DNA of 64,000 bases from positions 30,461 through 94,460 of the forward strand of contig JAILGA010000143.1 of NCBI GenBank assembly GCA_024697225.1. Reading direction: 5' to 3'. This DNA comes from Lachnospiraceae bacterium (lineage in GTDB: Bacteria > Bacillota > Clostridia > Lachnospirales > Lachnospiraceae). How positions within the stretch are numbered: the stretch's first letter is position 1; each line of letters begins with the position of its first letter. The position numbers were made by a program, and so were the translations under genes. Positions 8,902-18,195 of the stretch are shown here, piece by piece. A model generated the notes under the pieces. That model saw only the letters and a list, made by a program, of their open reading frames with translations, searched no databases and was not told the DNA's origin.

Positions 8902-10485
8902 TCACAATGATGTGTAGCGCACGTCGCCGCCGTCGCTGAAGAACTTTCCGTACTTGTACTCTTTTTTCAACGTCTGCGAGAGGGAACCTATCATGATCTG
9001 AGTACCCGGATACGCAACACCAGTAAACCTGACATTGGCTTTTTTTACATCAAGAAGCTCCTCATGAAGCTTGTCCAGTTCCTTGTTCTTTTCCTCTCTG
9101 TCAGCCTTCAGCGCTTTGTCCATGGCAAGGAGCTTTTGCAGATACTGCACCTGATCCGGTGTGGGTTTGAAACCCTTTTTGAGTTTTTCGGAAAAGCCGG
9201 CTATAGTAGGCTCTATCGCATTCAGATTCTTTTCCGTATTTGCGAGAGCCATTTCCTTTTCCTTTATCTCCTCCTTTAGCCTGGGGTTGACACCGACCTC
9301 AATGATAGTGCTGCCGCCCATTTCCGAGCCGATAGTCTTGGCTTCGATCTGCTCGGTGGCCGACAGATGCCCTCCGGTGATATTGCCTCTCTTTCCGCTT
9401 ACGGTAATCTCTGTTCCTGCAGAAACACTTGCATGTATTATGGACTCGGAGGTAACGCTGCCTCCGGCAGTGATTGTGGCGTTCTCGATAAATTTAGTAA
9501 CAATGTTTCGTTCAGCCTTGATCTGTCCGTGACCCATACCGTTTACGCCGCGCTCAAGTATCACATCGCCGCCTGCCTCAACCTTGGCACCTTCAACTAT
9601 GCCCTTAACGAGCAGATTACCGCCGCACTTCACCTCGAAGCCGTCAGCTACCACACCCTTAACCTCAACGCTCCCCTCGTATTCAATATTTCCGGTGGAG
9701 AGATCCACATTCTCGACCTGCATGACATCCGAGACAGTCACATGTTCTCCCTCGAGTATGGCATGTCCGGTCTTATTAGCAAAAAGATGCAGTTTGTCCT
9801 CGGAGATCCTGGTATTTTTTCCGGGATGCAGCGCAAGAACCTTCACCTTTCGGGGTTTTACGGGATCACCGAAAATGTTCATGCCGTTGTCACCGAGATC
9901 CTCTTTCTTCAGTGTTGCAAGCTCATCCCCTTCCTTGCAGTGATTGATCAGGTTGAGATGATAATAATCCACAGTGCCGTCGGCGTTCATGGTGGGCTTC
10001 GCATGGAGATCGGTATTGAAATGATATGTCACCTCGGCATCTTCACCGTCTCTTGGAGCCTTTCCCTCCGCCAGCACAATCTCCGTGCAATACTGCCGGT
10101 TCTTGAAATAGTTTTCTATGTTTTCCTTCTTTATTCCAAAGAGGATCTTGTGATACTTCAGATCCCCCAGAAGTTCCGCGGCATTCATGGCTTCCGCCTT
10201 ATCCATGGGCGGATAGAAATACGCGACTGCACTCATCTTGTCATCCGCGATATCCAGTCGATAGCTCTCGCTTACAGGATGTATTCTGTCGAGAGCGATC
10301 CTTACATAGTTGCCGTCCGCTGCCTTGATCGCCTTGTCGATAAGAACCGGGTCACCCTTTAATTTGTGCATATCCAGGTAATCGAGGACCATCTGCGTAG
10401 TCGTTGGATTACCGCCGTCAGTTGGGGCTATGATCTGCAGAAACAGTCCGTCAGAATTGGCGGTCATCTTAAAATATCCGTTCAT
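8902..10485 (-). CDS. fapA: Flagellar assembly protein A family (DUF342)
   Basis: 527 aa. The central part (about 240-400) has the repeated beta-helical pattern of FapA/DUF342 proteins (for example VEVKGVVADGFEVKCGG, LVKGIVEGAKVEAGGDVI), followed by a coiled coil (about 405-475) and a short C-terminal domain. The N-terminal FapA region is present. FapA proteins are polymer-forming cytosolic proteins linked to polar flagellar assembly in some bacteria and are common behind sigma-28 genes in Clostridia. SD AGGAGG; 24 bp after the sigma factor gene. Confidence 0.88.
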   Translation of the reverse strand: MNGYFKMTANSDGLFLQIIAPTDGGNPTTTQMVLDYLDMHKLKGDPVLIDKAIKAADGNYVRIALDRIHPVSESYRLDIADDKMSAVAYFYPPMDKAEAMNAAELLGDLKYHKILFGIKKENIENYFKNRQYCTEIVLAEGKAPRDGEDAEVTYHFNTDLHAKPTMNADGTVDYYHLNLINHCKEGDELATLKKEDLGDNGMNIFGDPVKPRKVKVLALHPGKNTRISEDKLHLFANKTGHAILEGEHVTVSDVMQVENVDLSTGNIEYEGSVEVKGVVADGFEVKCGGNLLVKGIVEGAKVEAGGDVILERGVNGMGHGQIKAERNIVTKFIENATITAGGSVTSESIIHASVSAGTEITVSGKRGNITGGHLSATEQIEAKTIGSEMGGSTIIEVGVNPRLKEEIKEKEMALANTEKNLNAIEPTIAGFSEKLKKGFKPTPDQVQYLQKLLAMDKALKADREEKNKELDKLHEELLDVKKANVRFTGVAYPGTQIMIGSLSQTLKKEYKYGKFFSDGGDVRYTSL

Positions 10486-10508
10486 ATCGGGCTACCTCCT
10501 CGCTCCTG

Positions 10509-11282
10509 TTATACAATCTCTGAAAAGATGCCCATATAGACACCCATTTTCTGTTTCATTTTCTGAAGAGCCCTGGTGTGAAGCTGAGAGATCCTGGACT
10601 CTGTGACAGAGAGGACAGCTGCGATCTCCTTCAGGTTCATCTCCTCATAGTAATACATGACTATGACCTGTTTCTCCTTGTCTGTCAGTATCTCAAGGGC
10701 CTCGGCCAGTTTCTTTTTAACTTCTTCCTTTTCTACTGCATCCTCGGGGCGGACAAACCTCGCGTAATCTGTACCGCTTTCCTCGGGTATATCACTTCCC
10801 TGCTCCAGAAATTCATTGAGGGATACCACGCCTGTCACCTTCATCTGACTCTGCCAGTCGTAGAATTCCTCCTCCGTGATCTCCATTCTTTCCGCGATCT
10901 CGGCATCAGTCGGTATCCTGCCAGTCTCATTTTCGAGCTCGCGCATGGCTGTATCTATCTTTTTCTGTCTCTGTCTGACAGTTCTCGGGATCCAGTCCAT
11001 CTTTCTTATCTGGTCAAGGATCGCTCCTCTTATCCTGAGGGATGCATAAGTTTCAAACTTGACATCCTTCATGGTGTCATACTTGTCAATTGCATCTATC
11101 AACCCGAAGATGCCGTATCCCACAAGATCATCGTACTCGACATTAAAGCCCAGATACATGGAAAGACGCCCGGCGACAAGTTTTACAAGCTGAGCGTACT
11201 CCAATATAAGCTTCTCACGAAGCTCCGGCGATCTGGTTCTGGCATATTGAGCCCAAAGGGCGTTTTTTTCGGCATCATCCAT
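10509..11282 (-). CDS. fliA: Flagellar sigma factor (sigma-28 / FliA-SigD-WhiG family)
   Basis: RNA polymerase sigma factor for late flagellar and chemotaxis genes. The 257 aa include region 2 (about 15-85, LILEYAQLVKLVAG, YDDLVGYGIFGLIDAIDKYD), region 3 (about 95-150, GRIPTDAEIAERM) and region 4 with a C-terminal HTH (about 205-250, LKEIAAVLSVTESRISQLHTRAL). An ATG at 11282 is preferred over GTG 11285: GAGGA lies 6 nt upstream, and the ATG overlaps the upstream stop (TGATG). Same position as sigD in the Bacillus locus. No anti-sigma factor FlgM is in the window. Confidence 0.95.
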   Translation of the reverse strand: MDDAEKNALWAQYARTRSPELREKLILEYAQLVKLVAGRLSMYLGFNVEYDDLVGYGIFGLIDAIDKYDTMKDVKFETYASLRIRGAILDQIRKMDWIPRTVRQRQKKIDTAMRELENETGRIPTDAEIAERMEITEEEFYDWQSQMKVTGVVSLNEFLEQGSDIPEESGTDYARFVRPEDAVEKEEVKKKLAEALEILTDKEKQVIVMYYYEEMNLKEIAAVLSVTESRISQLHTRALQKMKQKMGVYMGIFSEIV

Positions 11283-11545
11283 CACAGATCCTCAGTCTGC
11301 AGTCCTTCATTGTCCTTTTCCGCTTCCTGCTCCTCTTCTTCCGCTTTTTCCCTCTCCTCATTGACCTTCATAAAGTACTCTATCATCTGTCTGATCACTT
11401 CGCCGATGAAGAGGAATAGCACCATTACTGCTATAACTATTACCAGCCACGTACCAAAAGGAAAATCCCGCAGATAAGTGATCACTGCGACGGTTGAAGT
11501 CGCGGCAAGCATCACTAACGGCGGGATCAGCTTGATTTTATTCAT
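11282..11545 (-). CDS. Small two-TM protein with acidic coiled-coil tail, unknown function
   Basis: 87 aa. Two hydrophobic helices (about 5-22 and 30-52) are followed by a strongly acidic helical tail (EEREKAEEEEQEAEKDNEG). Its start overlaps the cheD stop (ATGA) and its end overlaps the sigma factor start, so it is translationally embedded between cheD and fliA. Not recognised as a family member. The tight coupling argues that it is real and involved in motility or in control of the sigma factor; that role is inference. Confidence 0.75.
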   Translation of the reverse strand: MNKIKLIPPLVMLAATSTVAVITYLRDFPFGTWLVIVIAVMVLFLFIGEVIRQMIEYFMKVNEEREKAEEEEQEAEKDNEGLQTEDL

Positions 11546-12027
11546 ATTACTTTTTCGGGTTTACCGACGGTCTTTATCACATAATCCCCGGTCTCCGGAT
11601 AAAAGATAACCGTTCTTCCGTAGGTATCCCCTGTATCCTCCGCCAGAAGCCTTATGCCTAATTCCTGAAGCTTTTTCTTGACAGCGATCACATTGCGCGC
11701 ACCCACCTTCATTGTATTGCTGTTCGTACTGGATGCAAACATCTGCGCTCCGCCGGCAATTTTTGCCACAAGTGTCCTGCGGTTTGCACCGGCACCTGTA
11801 ATTTTTTTAACCAGCTCTTCAATACCCGTGTCCGCAAATTTCGGAACATGCGTGACACTTGATATCTCCTTTGAATCAGGAAGCATTATGTGAGCCAGTC
11901 CTCCGATCTTGGTTCCCGGATCTCTGATTGCTATTCCGACACATGATCCGAGACCAAGTGTCGTAATACTGTCAGGCGCTTTACATACATTCAGATCAGC
12001 CATGCCGACAAGTATCGATTTACCCAT
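11542..12027 (-). CDS. cheD: Chemoreceptor glutamine deamidase CheD
   Basis: Deamidates receptor glutamines and partners with CheC. 161 aa with the family core LGLGSCVGIAIRD (catalytic Cys), GGLAHIMLPDS (catalytic His), and KIAGGAQMF. The longer frame opens at TTG 12048, but AAGGAG lies between that TTG and an ATG at 12027 with a 9-nt spacer, so 12027 is the start. It lies 32 bp after cheC. Confidence 0.96.
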   Translation of the reverse strand: MGKSILVGMADLNVCKAPDSITTLGLGSCVGIAIRDPGTKIGGLAHIMLPDSKEISSVTHVPKFADTGIEELVKKITGAGANRRTLVAKIAGGAQMFASSTNSNTMKVGARNVIAVKKKLQELGIRLLAEDTGDTYGRTVIFYPETGDYVIKTVGKPEKVI

Positions 12028-12059
12028 GTGTACCAACTCCTTGCACAATCAATGATGCT

Positions 12060-12677
12060 TTATAATGAAATGCCAAGCGACGTCAGGATCCTGGAATAGG
12101 AATCAAGATCCGGAAGCAGGATGAAATAACCGTTCATCTCTGTCTCATCGTTAAACTGCGTCTCAATAAGAAGAATATTGTCGCCGATCAGACCAAACTC
12201 GATCGCGGGTACGCTCAATATCGCTCCTGCCATATCCACTGCAACAGAAGGTACTGTAGGCAGCATCTTCAGATTTGTCAGAGCCGACAGCGAATTGAGG
12301 TATGAGCCGGTTATGATATTGCCTACCTCTTTAAGAGCTGAAAGCTCGATCTCAGAAAAAGGTCCGTCCGTCGGCTCCTGCATCATGAGCTTAGCCACAA
12401 GATGCTTGGCGCTTTCAACGCCCAGAAGGAACATCATGCTGCCGCTGATATCGCCCTCTACACCGAGGTATATACCTGCCATGATTTGATCTGCTCCGCC
12501 CATCAGATCTCCGACATCTTTAAACTCAAGAAGCCGTACCTGCGGTACCGACATATCGAGTTTGCCCCCGAGCATCTGCGCCAGCGCCGTCGTAGCATTA
12601 CCGGCACCTATGTTGCCCAGTTCCTTCAGGATGTCATAATACTGGCTGGACAGTTGTTCCATACTTAGATTACTCAC
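12060..12677 (-). CDS. cheC: CheY-P phosphatase / adaptation protein CheC
   Basis: 205 aa with both phosphatase signatures (D/S-x3-E-x2-N): D15/E19/N22 and S113/E117/N120, so two active sites are predicted. It dephosphorylates CheY-P and is modulated by CheD. The start is GTG: AAAGGA sits 6 nt upstream; an in-frame ATG five codons later lacks an SD. cheD follows directly. Its substrate CheY is not encoded in this window. Confidence 0.95.
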   Translation of the reverse strand: MSNLSMEQLSSQYYDILKELGNIGAGNATTALAQMLGGKLDMSVPQVRLLEFKDVGDLMGGADQIMAGIYLGVEGDISGSMMFLLGVESAKHLVAKLMMQEPTDGPFSEIELSALKEVGNIITGSYLNSLSALTNLKMLPTVPSVAVDMAGAILSVPAIEFGLIGDNILLIETQFNDETEMNGYFILLPDLDSYSRILTSLGISL

Positions 12678-12747
12678 TAACAGTCCTTTCCCTGCGACTG
12701 ACCGCAGTCATAATCCTGCCACGAAAATACCGTCGGTTGTATCAAAC

Positions 12748-13257
12748 TCAATCCGCTATTGACAGCAGCTGCTTATCTCTCTCCTTGTCTCTGCTCTCGA
12801 GGGATTCAAGTTCAAGAGTATTGAGATCAAGTATAGATACGAGGCCGCCTTCATATTTTCCTACACCGCTTAGGAACTCTCCATGCTTCTTGCTGTCGTC
12901 GCGGTGTACGCGCTCGATATTGTTGGAATCGAGAGTCAGGACATGATCGACCTGATCTACAATAAATCCGATCAGATCTCCTCCCGTCATCTTAACTATG
13001 ATGATACGGGTCTTTCCGGTGTACTCATCGGCATTCATGTCCATTATGAGTCTCAGGCTCATGACCGGCACTATCTCGCCCCGGATATTGATCACGCCCT
13101 TAAGGTAATGCTGAACCTTGGGAACACGCGTGATCTGCTGCATCCGCACGATATTATCAACGAAGCGGATATCTATTCCGAACTGCTCTTCGCCGAGTCT
13201 GATGACTATATACTGTATCAGTTCGCCAGCACTTTCCTTATCGCTCAGATCATTCAT
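12748..13257 (-). CDS. cheW: Chemotaxis coupling protein CheW
   Basis: Adaptor linking chemoreceptors to CheA; 169 aa covering one CheW/SH3-like domain (IVIRLGEEQFGIDIRFVDNI, VPKVQHYLKGVINIRGEIVPV). The longest frame starts at TTG 13296, inside cheA, but AAAGGAG lies 9 nt before the ATG at 13257, which is taken as the start. It follows cheA by 35 bp; 70 bp with no terminator separates it from cheC. Confidence 0.96.
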   Translation of the reverse strand: MNDLSDKESAGELIQYIVIRLGEEQFGIDIRFVDNIVRMQQITRVPKVQHYLKGVINIRGEIVPVMSLRLIMDMNADEYTGKTRIIIVKMTGGDLIGFIVDQVDHVLTLDSNNIERVHRDDSKKHGEFLSGVGKYEGGLVSILDLNTLELESLESRDKERDKQLLSIAD

Positions 13258-13292
13258 AGAAATAAACTCCTTTCGTGATTGGTCTATCAGTA

Positions 13293-15425
13293 TCAAACAA
13301 GCGCGTTGGTGTCGAGGATCAGGGCGATCTCGCCGTCACCGAGTATCGTGGCGCCGCTTATGAACTTGCACTTGCTGGTATACTTGCCGAGAGGTTTGAT
13401 AACGATCTCAAGCTGACCAAGCATCTCATCGATGACAAGACCTGCCTGCTGCTCGCCCTTCTTGACGATAACTACCACCATGTTGGCATCCTCAGGCTGG
13501 TTGCTCTCTATCTCCAGAGATTTGGAGAGTCTGATGAGCGGTGTCACGGATCCGCGCAGATTTATGACCTCTCGGTTCTGTACAAGCTTGATCTCATCGG
13601 GCGCTACATCCTCGATTATCTGAATGGAATCAAGAGGGATTGCGTATGTCTCGCCGCCCACCTTGACCATCAGAGCCTGAATGATAGCTAACGTCATGGG
13701 AAGTCTTATGATCCAGGTGCTGCCCTCGCCGAGCTTTGTTCTTACATCGACTTCGCCGTTTAAGGACTCAACCTTTGACTTGACGACATCCAGACCGACT
13801 CCGCGTCCTGAGATCTCGGATACGACCTTGGCTGTTGAGAAACCAGCATTGAAGAGAAGACCGATTATTGCCTTTTCGCTCATCGCCTCTCCCTGCTCGG
13901 GAGTGATGACACCGCGCTCTATTGCGCGTTTCTTGACAGATTCGACATCTATGCCGCGTCCGTCGTCTCCAACCTCGATGACGACATTGTTGCCATCCTG
14001 ATAAGCCCTAAGGAATATCTGTCCCACCTCAGGCTTGCCGGCCGCGATACGTTCTTCGGGAGTCTCAAGACCGTGATCCGCACTGTTTCTGAGCAGATGC
14101 ATCAGCGGATCGCCGATCTCATCAACAACGGTTCTGTCCATTTCGGTGTCTTCACCGGTCATGGTCAGCTCCATCTTCTTTCCGAGGGATCTGTTCAGAT
14201 CACGGATCATTCTCGGGAATTTCTGCAGCGTGCTCTCAAGAGGCACCATCCTGACCTTCATGACGGACTCGTGAAGGTTGGTCGTGACGCTCTCAAGGTA
14301 CTCGATCTGCTCATTTACATTGCCACTCTCTGCTTTTTCGGAGGTTGCTGCTGAAATAAGAGAGTTCTTTGCAATGATAAGCTCACTGACAAGGTTCATC
14401 AGAACATCAAGTTTATCAATATCAACCCTGACTGTTCTGGCGATCGCCGGCTTGCCCGCGGGTTTCTTTCCGCCCTGTGCAGCGGCATTGCCGCCTGCGG
14501 CAGCCGCCTTAGGTTCTGCCTCTTCGCTCTTGACATCCGCTTTGGCAACTGCGGCGGTCTCTTCTGAAGCAGCTGCACCCTGAGCACCCTCAGAAGCTTT
14601 GTCAGCGTCAGCAGCTTCGCTGTCGAGATCAAAGTCGCCCACATCAACAGATTCGATCTCGGATACATGATTGATTATCTCGCTGATCTTTTCCTTCGAT
14701 TCATCGGTCGTGACGATCATGTTAAAGGACAGATCAAACTTCTCGTCCTCGATATCCTGGGTGCTGGGATCAGACACGGAAATCTCGCCGACGTCCTCAA
14801 TTCCCTTGAAGACCAGGAAGGCTCTGGCCGCCTTTAATATGCAGCTCTCCTGGATGTTGACGGTCACGCCGTAGATGTTCTTGCCCTGCTCTTTTGCCTC
14901 AACAAGAGCGCTCCTGACGGAATCGTTAAGTTTGATGCTCTTCCAGGGAGCTTCGCCGGAAGCTTCGGCTTCCTTCTTTTCCTCAGCGGGAGCCTCTTCC
15001 TTCTTTGCTTCGGCGCTCTTATCCCTGCCATCGCCTCCGCTTTTTCCGGATCTGATATCGCTTAGAGCCTTGATGATGTCAAGATTCTCCTCCGTTCCCT
15101 CGTCCTGGGTCTCGGAGATCAGATCAACGTAAGCCTGCAGCGCATCAAGGCATTTGAACAGGGTATCTATCATGTCACCGTTAACCTTGATCTGACCCGC
15201 ACGCACATCGGAGAAAACATCCTCCATGTGATGCGTGAGCTCCTGCATGCGCTTGTAGCCCATCGTCCCTGCCATTCCTTTAAGGGAGTGCGCAGCGCGG
15301 AAGATCTCGTTGATGCAATCCTCATTGGCCGGATCCTGCTCAAGGGCCATGATATTATCATTCAGACCCTGCAGATGTTCCTTGGACTCATCAAGAAAGA
15401 CGCCCAAATATTGTCCTACATCCAT
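13293..15425 (-). CDS. cheA: Chemotaxis histidine kinase CheA
   Basis: 710 aa. Domain order: P1 HPt (AAHSLKGMAGT; phospho-acceptor His46), Ala/Glu-rich linker, P2 CheY/CheB-docking region, second acidic-Ala linker, P3 dimerisation (about 335-395), P4 ATPase (N box LLRNSADHGLETP, G1 DDGRGID, G2 SGRGVGLDVVKS) and P5 CheW-like regulatory domain. It phosphorylates CheB and CheY in response to receptors. The start was moved from TTG 15440 to ATG 15425 because GGAGG lies between the two, 7 nt before the ATG. Confidence 0.97.
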   Translation of the reverse strand: MDVGQYLGVFLDESKEHLQGLNDNIMALEQDPANEDCINEIFRAAHSLKGMAGTMGYKRMQELTHHMEDVFSDVRAGQIKVNGDMIDTLFKCLDALQAYVDLISETQDEGTEENLDIIKALSDIRSGKSGGDGRDKSAEAKKEEAPAEEKKEAEASGEAPWKSIKLNDSVRSALVEAKEQGKNIYGVTVNIQESCILKAARAFLVFKGIEDVGEISVSDPSTQDIEDEKFDLSFNMIVTTDESKEKISEIINHVSEIESVDVGDFDLDSEAADADKASEGAQGAAASEETAAVAKADVKSEEAEPKAAAAGGNAAAQGGKKPAGKPAIARTVRVDIDKLDVLMNLVSELIIAKNSLISAATSEKAESGNVNEQIEYLESVTTNLHESVMKVRMVPLESTLQKFPRMIRDLNRSLGKKMELTMTGEDTEMDRTVVDEIGDPLMHLLRNSADHGLETPEERIAAGKPEVGQIFLRAYQDGNNVVIEVGDDGRGIDVESVKKRAIERGVITPEQGEAMSEKAIIGLLFNAGFSTAKVVSEISGRGVGLDVVKSKVESLNGEVDVRTKLGEGSTWIIRLPMTLAIIQALMVKVGGETYAIPLDSIQIIEDVAPDEIKLVQNREVINLRGSVTPLIRLSKSLEIESNQPEDANMVVVIVKKGEQQAGLVIDEMLGQLEIVIKPLGKYTSKCKFISGATILGDGEIALILDTNALV

Positions 15426-15451
15426 AGTCTCACCCTCCAAAAATGACTTTG

Positions 15452-16522
15452 TTATCTAACACCGACTCGTAAGATTATCTCCTGTGCTATCTCGCCCAAG
15501 GGCACAACAACATCGGTAAGTCCGGCATTGGCTATGCTCTTCGGCATTCCGTACACAGTGCAGGTGTCGGCATCCTGTGCTATAACATGAACCTTCTTCT
15601 TTTCCTTGAGATTCTTTATTCCCTCTGTTCCGTCAGCTCCCATACCGGTCATCACCACGCATACCACTTCATCGAAGGGACTGTCGGCAAGTGATTCAAA
15701 CATATAATTCGCACAGGGCTTTACGCCTTCTCTGTTCGGCTCATCAGTGTAATGGATCATGCACTTGCCGCCCCGCGAAATGATATTCATATGCGCACCG
15801 CCTTTGGAGAGATATACACATCCATCCTTCAGGAAATCTCCTTCAGCGGCTTCCTTGACCTCGAGTTCGCTGGTCTTGTCTATCCTGTCCGCAAGGGACT
15901 GGGTAAATCCGACGGGCATATGCTGAACCATGACCACCGGAGCTCTGAGTTTTCCGGGCAAAAGCGGTATCACCGACTGAAGTGCCCTTGGCCCACCCGT
16001 TGAAGATGCTATGGCTACTATCCTTCTGCCGGAGATCTTGGCGGAATGCTTTTCGGCCAGTCTGGACAACGCACCGGATGTCTTTATGGATTCAACTGTA
16101 AATACCTTGTTATCCGGTGCCTTTGACTCCGCCACAGCGGTCAGTGTTGCAAGGAATGCCCTGGCAAAAGCCTCCGAGCGACAATCCATGGTATTGTCCG
16201 GCTTGTGGACGAAATCCATCGCCCCCAGTTCCAGACAGTCCATAGTGATCTGCGCACCCTCTTTGGTGTCGGTGGATGCGATCATGATCTTGGCATGGAT
16301 CCTTTCCTTCTGAAGAGCTCGTAACAACTCCAAACCGTTCATCCGCGGCATGTTAATATCAAGAACTACCGCATCATACGTCTTTTTCTTCAGAAGTTCC
16401 AGCGCTTCGAGGCCGTCAATAGCGCGGTCTTCCACGTGAAATCTCGCATCTGCGTTGATAATACCACTCAATACACTTCTTATGAGTGCAGAGTCATCAA
16501 CGATCAAAATTTTTTTTGCCAT
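15452..16522 (-). CDS. cheB: Chemotaxis response regulator methylesterase CheB
   Basis: 356 aa: receiver domain (acidic pocket DD9-10, phospho-Asp D55 in VVLDINMPRMNG), linker, and C-terminal methylesterase with the Ser-His-Asp triad visible as ASSTGG (about 172), QHMPVGF (H200) and TGMGADG (D296). It demethylates and deamidates chemoreceptors after phosphorylation by CheA. SD GGAGG 5 nt upstream. No cheR is present here. Confidence 0.97.
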   Translation of the reverse strand: MAKKILIVDDSALIRSVLSGIINADARFHVEDRAIDGLEALELLKKKTYDAVVLDINMPRMNGLELLRALQKERIHAKIMIASTDTKEGAQITMDCLELGAMDFVHKPDNTMDCRSEAFARAFLATLTAVAESKAPDNKVFTVESIKTSGALSRLAEKHSAKISGRRIVAIASSTGGPRALQSVIPLLPGKLRAPVVMVQHMPVGFTQSLADRIDKTSELEVKEAAEGDFLKDGCVYLSKGGAHMNIISRGGKCMIHYTDEPNREGVKPCANYMFESLADSPFDEVVCVVMTGMGADGTEGIKNLKEKKKVHVIAQDADTCTVYGMPKSIANAGLTDVVVPLGEIAQEIILRVGVR

Positions 16523-16549
16523 TTCCGCCTCCCTGTATTATGCTTCGTA

Positions 16550-17305
16550 TCAGTTCTCCTGTTTACGGCGTATTCTTCTCTCTTCTTCAAATATATAATG
16601 AATTATCTCTTCGCGTTCTTCCTCGCCGATATCAACATATTTTGCTCTGTGCTCAAACAATCCGGGATGATCTTCCTTCTCCTTTACCTCAAGAACACGG
16701 CTTACGATCTTATATTCCTTCAGGCCCTCGGATGTCTTGAGATGATATACGCAGAGTATCAGGCTTCCCGGCTTGTAGCAATACTTGCCGACAAATCTCA
16801 GACCGCCTCCGCTGATGTCCATGATAACGCTTGACTCAAGGGGCTGTGCGGGAGATGTCGGTATGTCAAGTCTGTCATCCATATCAAGAACATGCACCTC
16901 ATCGTCATCAAGTATCCTTGACGAGAGCTGCAGCGTACAGCTGAATCTGTAGTACTCTCTTCGCTGAAACCTGCGGAGATTACTTGTGAGCTCCATGGCG
17001 AGAATAAAGATATTTCCGTTCCTGTATCTGTCCACCACTTTTGACAAAGCCTGATACAGGACATTATTGCTGAAAAAAGTAAGGTTATACTCGCCTCCCT
17101 GAGGCAGGAGGATGAGCTTTTCCTTTTCCATGGGCATCATGATCTCTATGCGTTCGTCTGATATGATGTCATAAAGCTGAGAGACATAAACCTTGTCAGA
17201 TTCCTCCTGACTTGCCCGCCCGACCTCGGTCAGCTCGACTCTGTCCCCCAGTCCGATATAGTCGGCAATGGTGTTCTTAGGCTTCTTTGATGGTAAAAAC
17301 GCCAT
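16550..17305 (-). CDS. PilZ-domain c-di-GMP-binding protein (YcgR/YpfA type)
   Basis: 251 aa: N-terminal YcgR-like beta domain (about 15-105) and C-terminal PilZ domain with both c-di-GMP contacts, RxxxR (RREYYR, 115-120) and D-x-S-x-x-G (DISGGG, 163-168). YcgR-type proteins act as c-di-GMP-dependent brakes on the flagellar motor. SD GGAGGT; 1 nt after the flhG stop. A stand-alone brake inside the fla operon suggests c-di-GMP controls swimming; the EAL protein at the left edge could turn the signal over. A specific name is not assigned. Confidence 0.93.
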   Translation of the reverse strand: MAFLPSKKPKNTIADYIGLGDRVELTEVGRASQEESDKVYVSQLYDIISDERIEIMMPMEKEKLILLPQGGEYNLTFFSNNVLYQALSKVVDRYRNGNIFILAMELTSNLRRFQRREYYRFSCTLQLSSRILDDDEVHVLDMDDRLDIPTSPAQPLESSVIMDISGGGLRFVGKYCYKPGSLILCVYHLKTSEGLKEYKIVSRVLEVKEKEDHPGLFEHRAKYVDIGEEEREEIIHYIFEEERRIRRKQEN

Positions 17306-17306
17306 G

Positions 17307-18191
17307 TCAGGTACCTCCGTTTTGTTTACCGCTCAGTATATGTGAAAAGAAAGCCGCCATACCTCTCGACCGCGCTCTCTTTAGTTCGTCATTATCGGTA
17401 AGCTCGCCTACTATCCTCTCAAAAGCCTTGGAAGACCTGGCCTGAGGGTTCTGCATTGACACAGGTATCTGCTGCATCACGGCATTGGCGAGCGCCTGAT
17501 CCCTGGGTATGGCACCGAGATAAGTCATGGGCAGCTTCAGGTATCTGGCAACCACCGCGTTCAGCTTATTGTACAGCACCTGACCCTCGCCGTCCGAGGC
17601 CACGAGATTCGAGACCACCTTGATATGTGTGTTTTCCCTCTGAAACCGCGGATTCTGATTCAAGGCCTTTAAAAGTGAGTAGGAATCCGTTATGGATGTC
17701 GGTTCGGGAGTTGTGACCAGAATTATCTCACCGCTGGCCACAAGAAACTCCATTACGGAATCGGCTATTCCCGCTCCGGTATCGATGATCACCGTATCGG
17801 CGATGGCATCGAGTTCCGCCAGATTGACTATGATATAAGTCAGATATTCACGGTCAAGCTGACTCATTCTGGTAATTCCTGATCCGCCTGAGATGAAGCC
17901 CACATCCATAGGCCCCCAGGTTATTATCTCCCTGATATTCTTGCCCTGATAGATCAGATCGCTGAGATTATGCTTCGGTACCGTGCCGAACATAATCTCG
18001 ATATTTGCAAGACCCAGATCGGCATCAAGTATTATCACCCGCTGCCCGAGCTTTCTCAGCTGAATAGCCAGATTGATAGCAACATTGCTCTTTCCGACGC
18101 CTCCCTTGCCGCTTGTCACCGTGATGACTCTTGCTCTGGGGCGCACATTCTGGCTCTTTATGATATTTCTTAACTGACTCGCCTGATCCAT
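17307..18191 (-). CDS. flhG: Flagellar number regulator FlhG (MinD-like ATPase, YlxH)
   Basis: 294 aa ParA/MinD-family ATPase with deviant Walker A GKGGVGKS (28-35), the DADLGLANIEI switch and D-T-G-A-G-I. It limits flagellar number and works with FlhF. The open frame extends to 18248 inside flhF, but the family N-terminus (MDQA-x2-LR) begins at the ATG at 18191, 5 bp after the flhF stop; the SD is weak (GGGTGA), suggesting coupling to flhF. Confidence 0.95.
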   Translation of the reverse strand: MDQASQLRNIIKSQNVRPRARVITVTSGKGGVGKSNVAINLAIQLRKLGQRVIILDADLGLANIEIMFGTVPKHNLSDLIYQGKNIREIITWGPMDVGFISGGSGITRMSQLDREYLTYIIVNLAELDAIADTVIIDTGAGIADSVMEFLVASGEIILVTTPEPTSITDSYSLLKALNQNPRFQRENTHIKVVSNLVASDGEGQVLYNKLNAVVARYLKLPMTYLGAIPRDQALANAVMQQIPVSMQNPQARSSKAFERIVGELTDNDELKRARSRGMAAFFSHILSGKQNGGT

Positions 18192-18195
18192 ACGA

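Noticed and set aside
12678..12747. Terminator between cheW and cheC
   Set aside because: A 5-bp GACTG/CAGTC hairpin without a U-run; the genes are likely cotranscribed.
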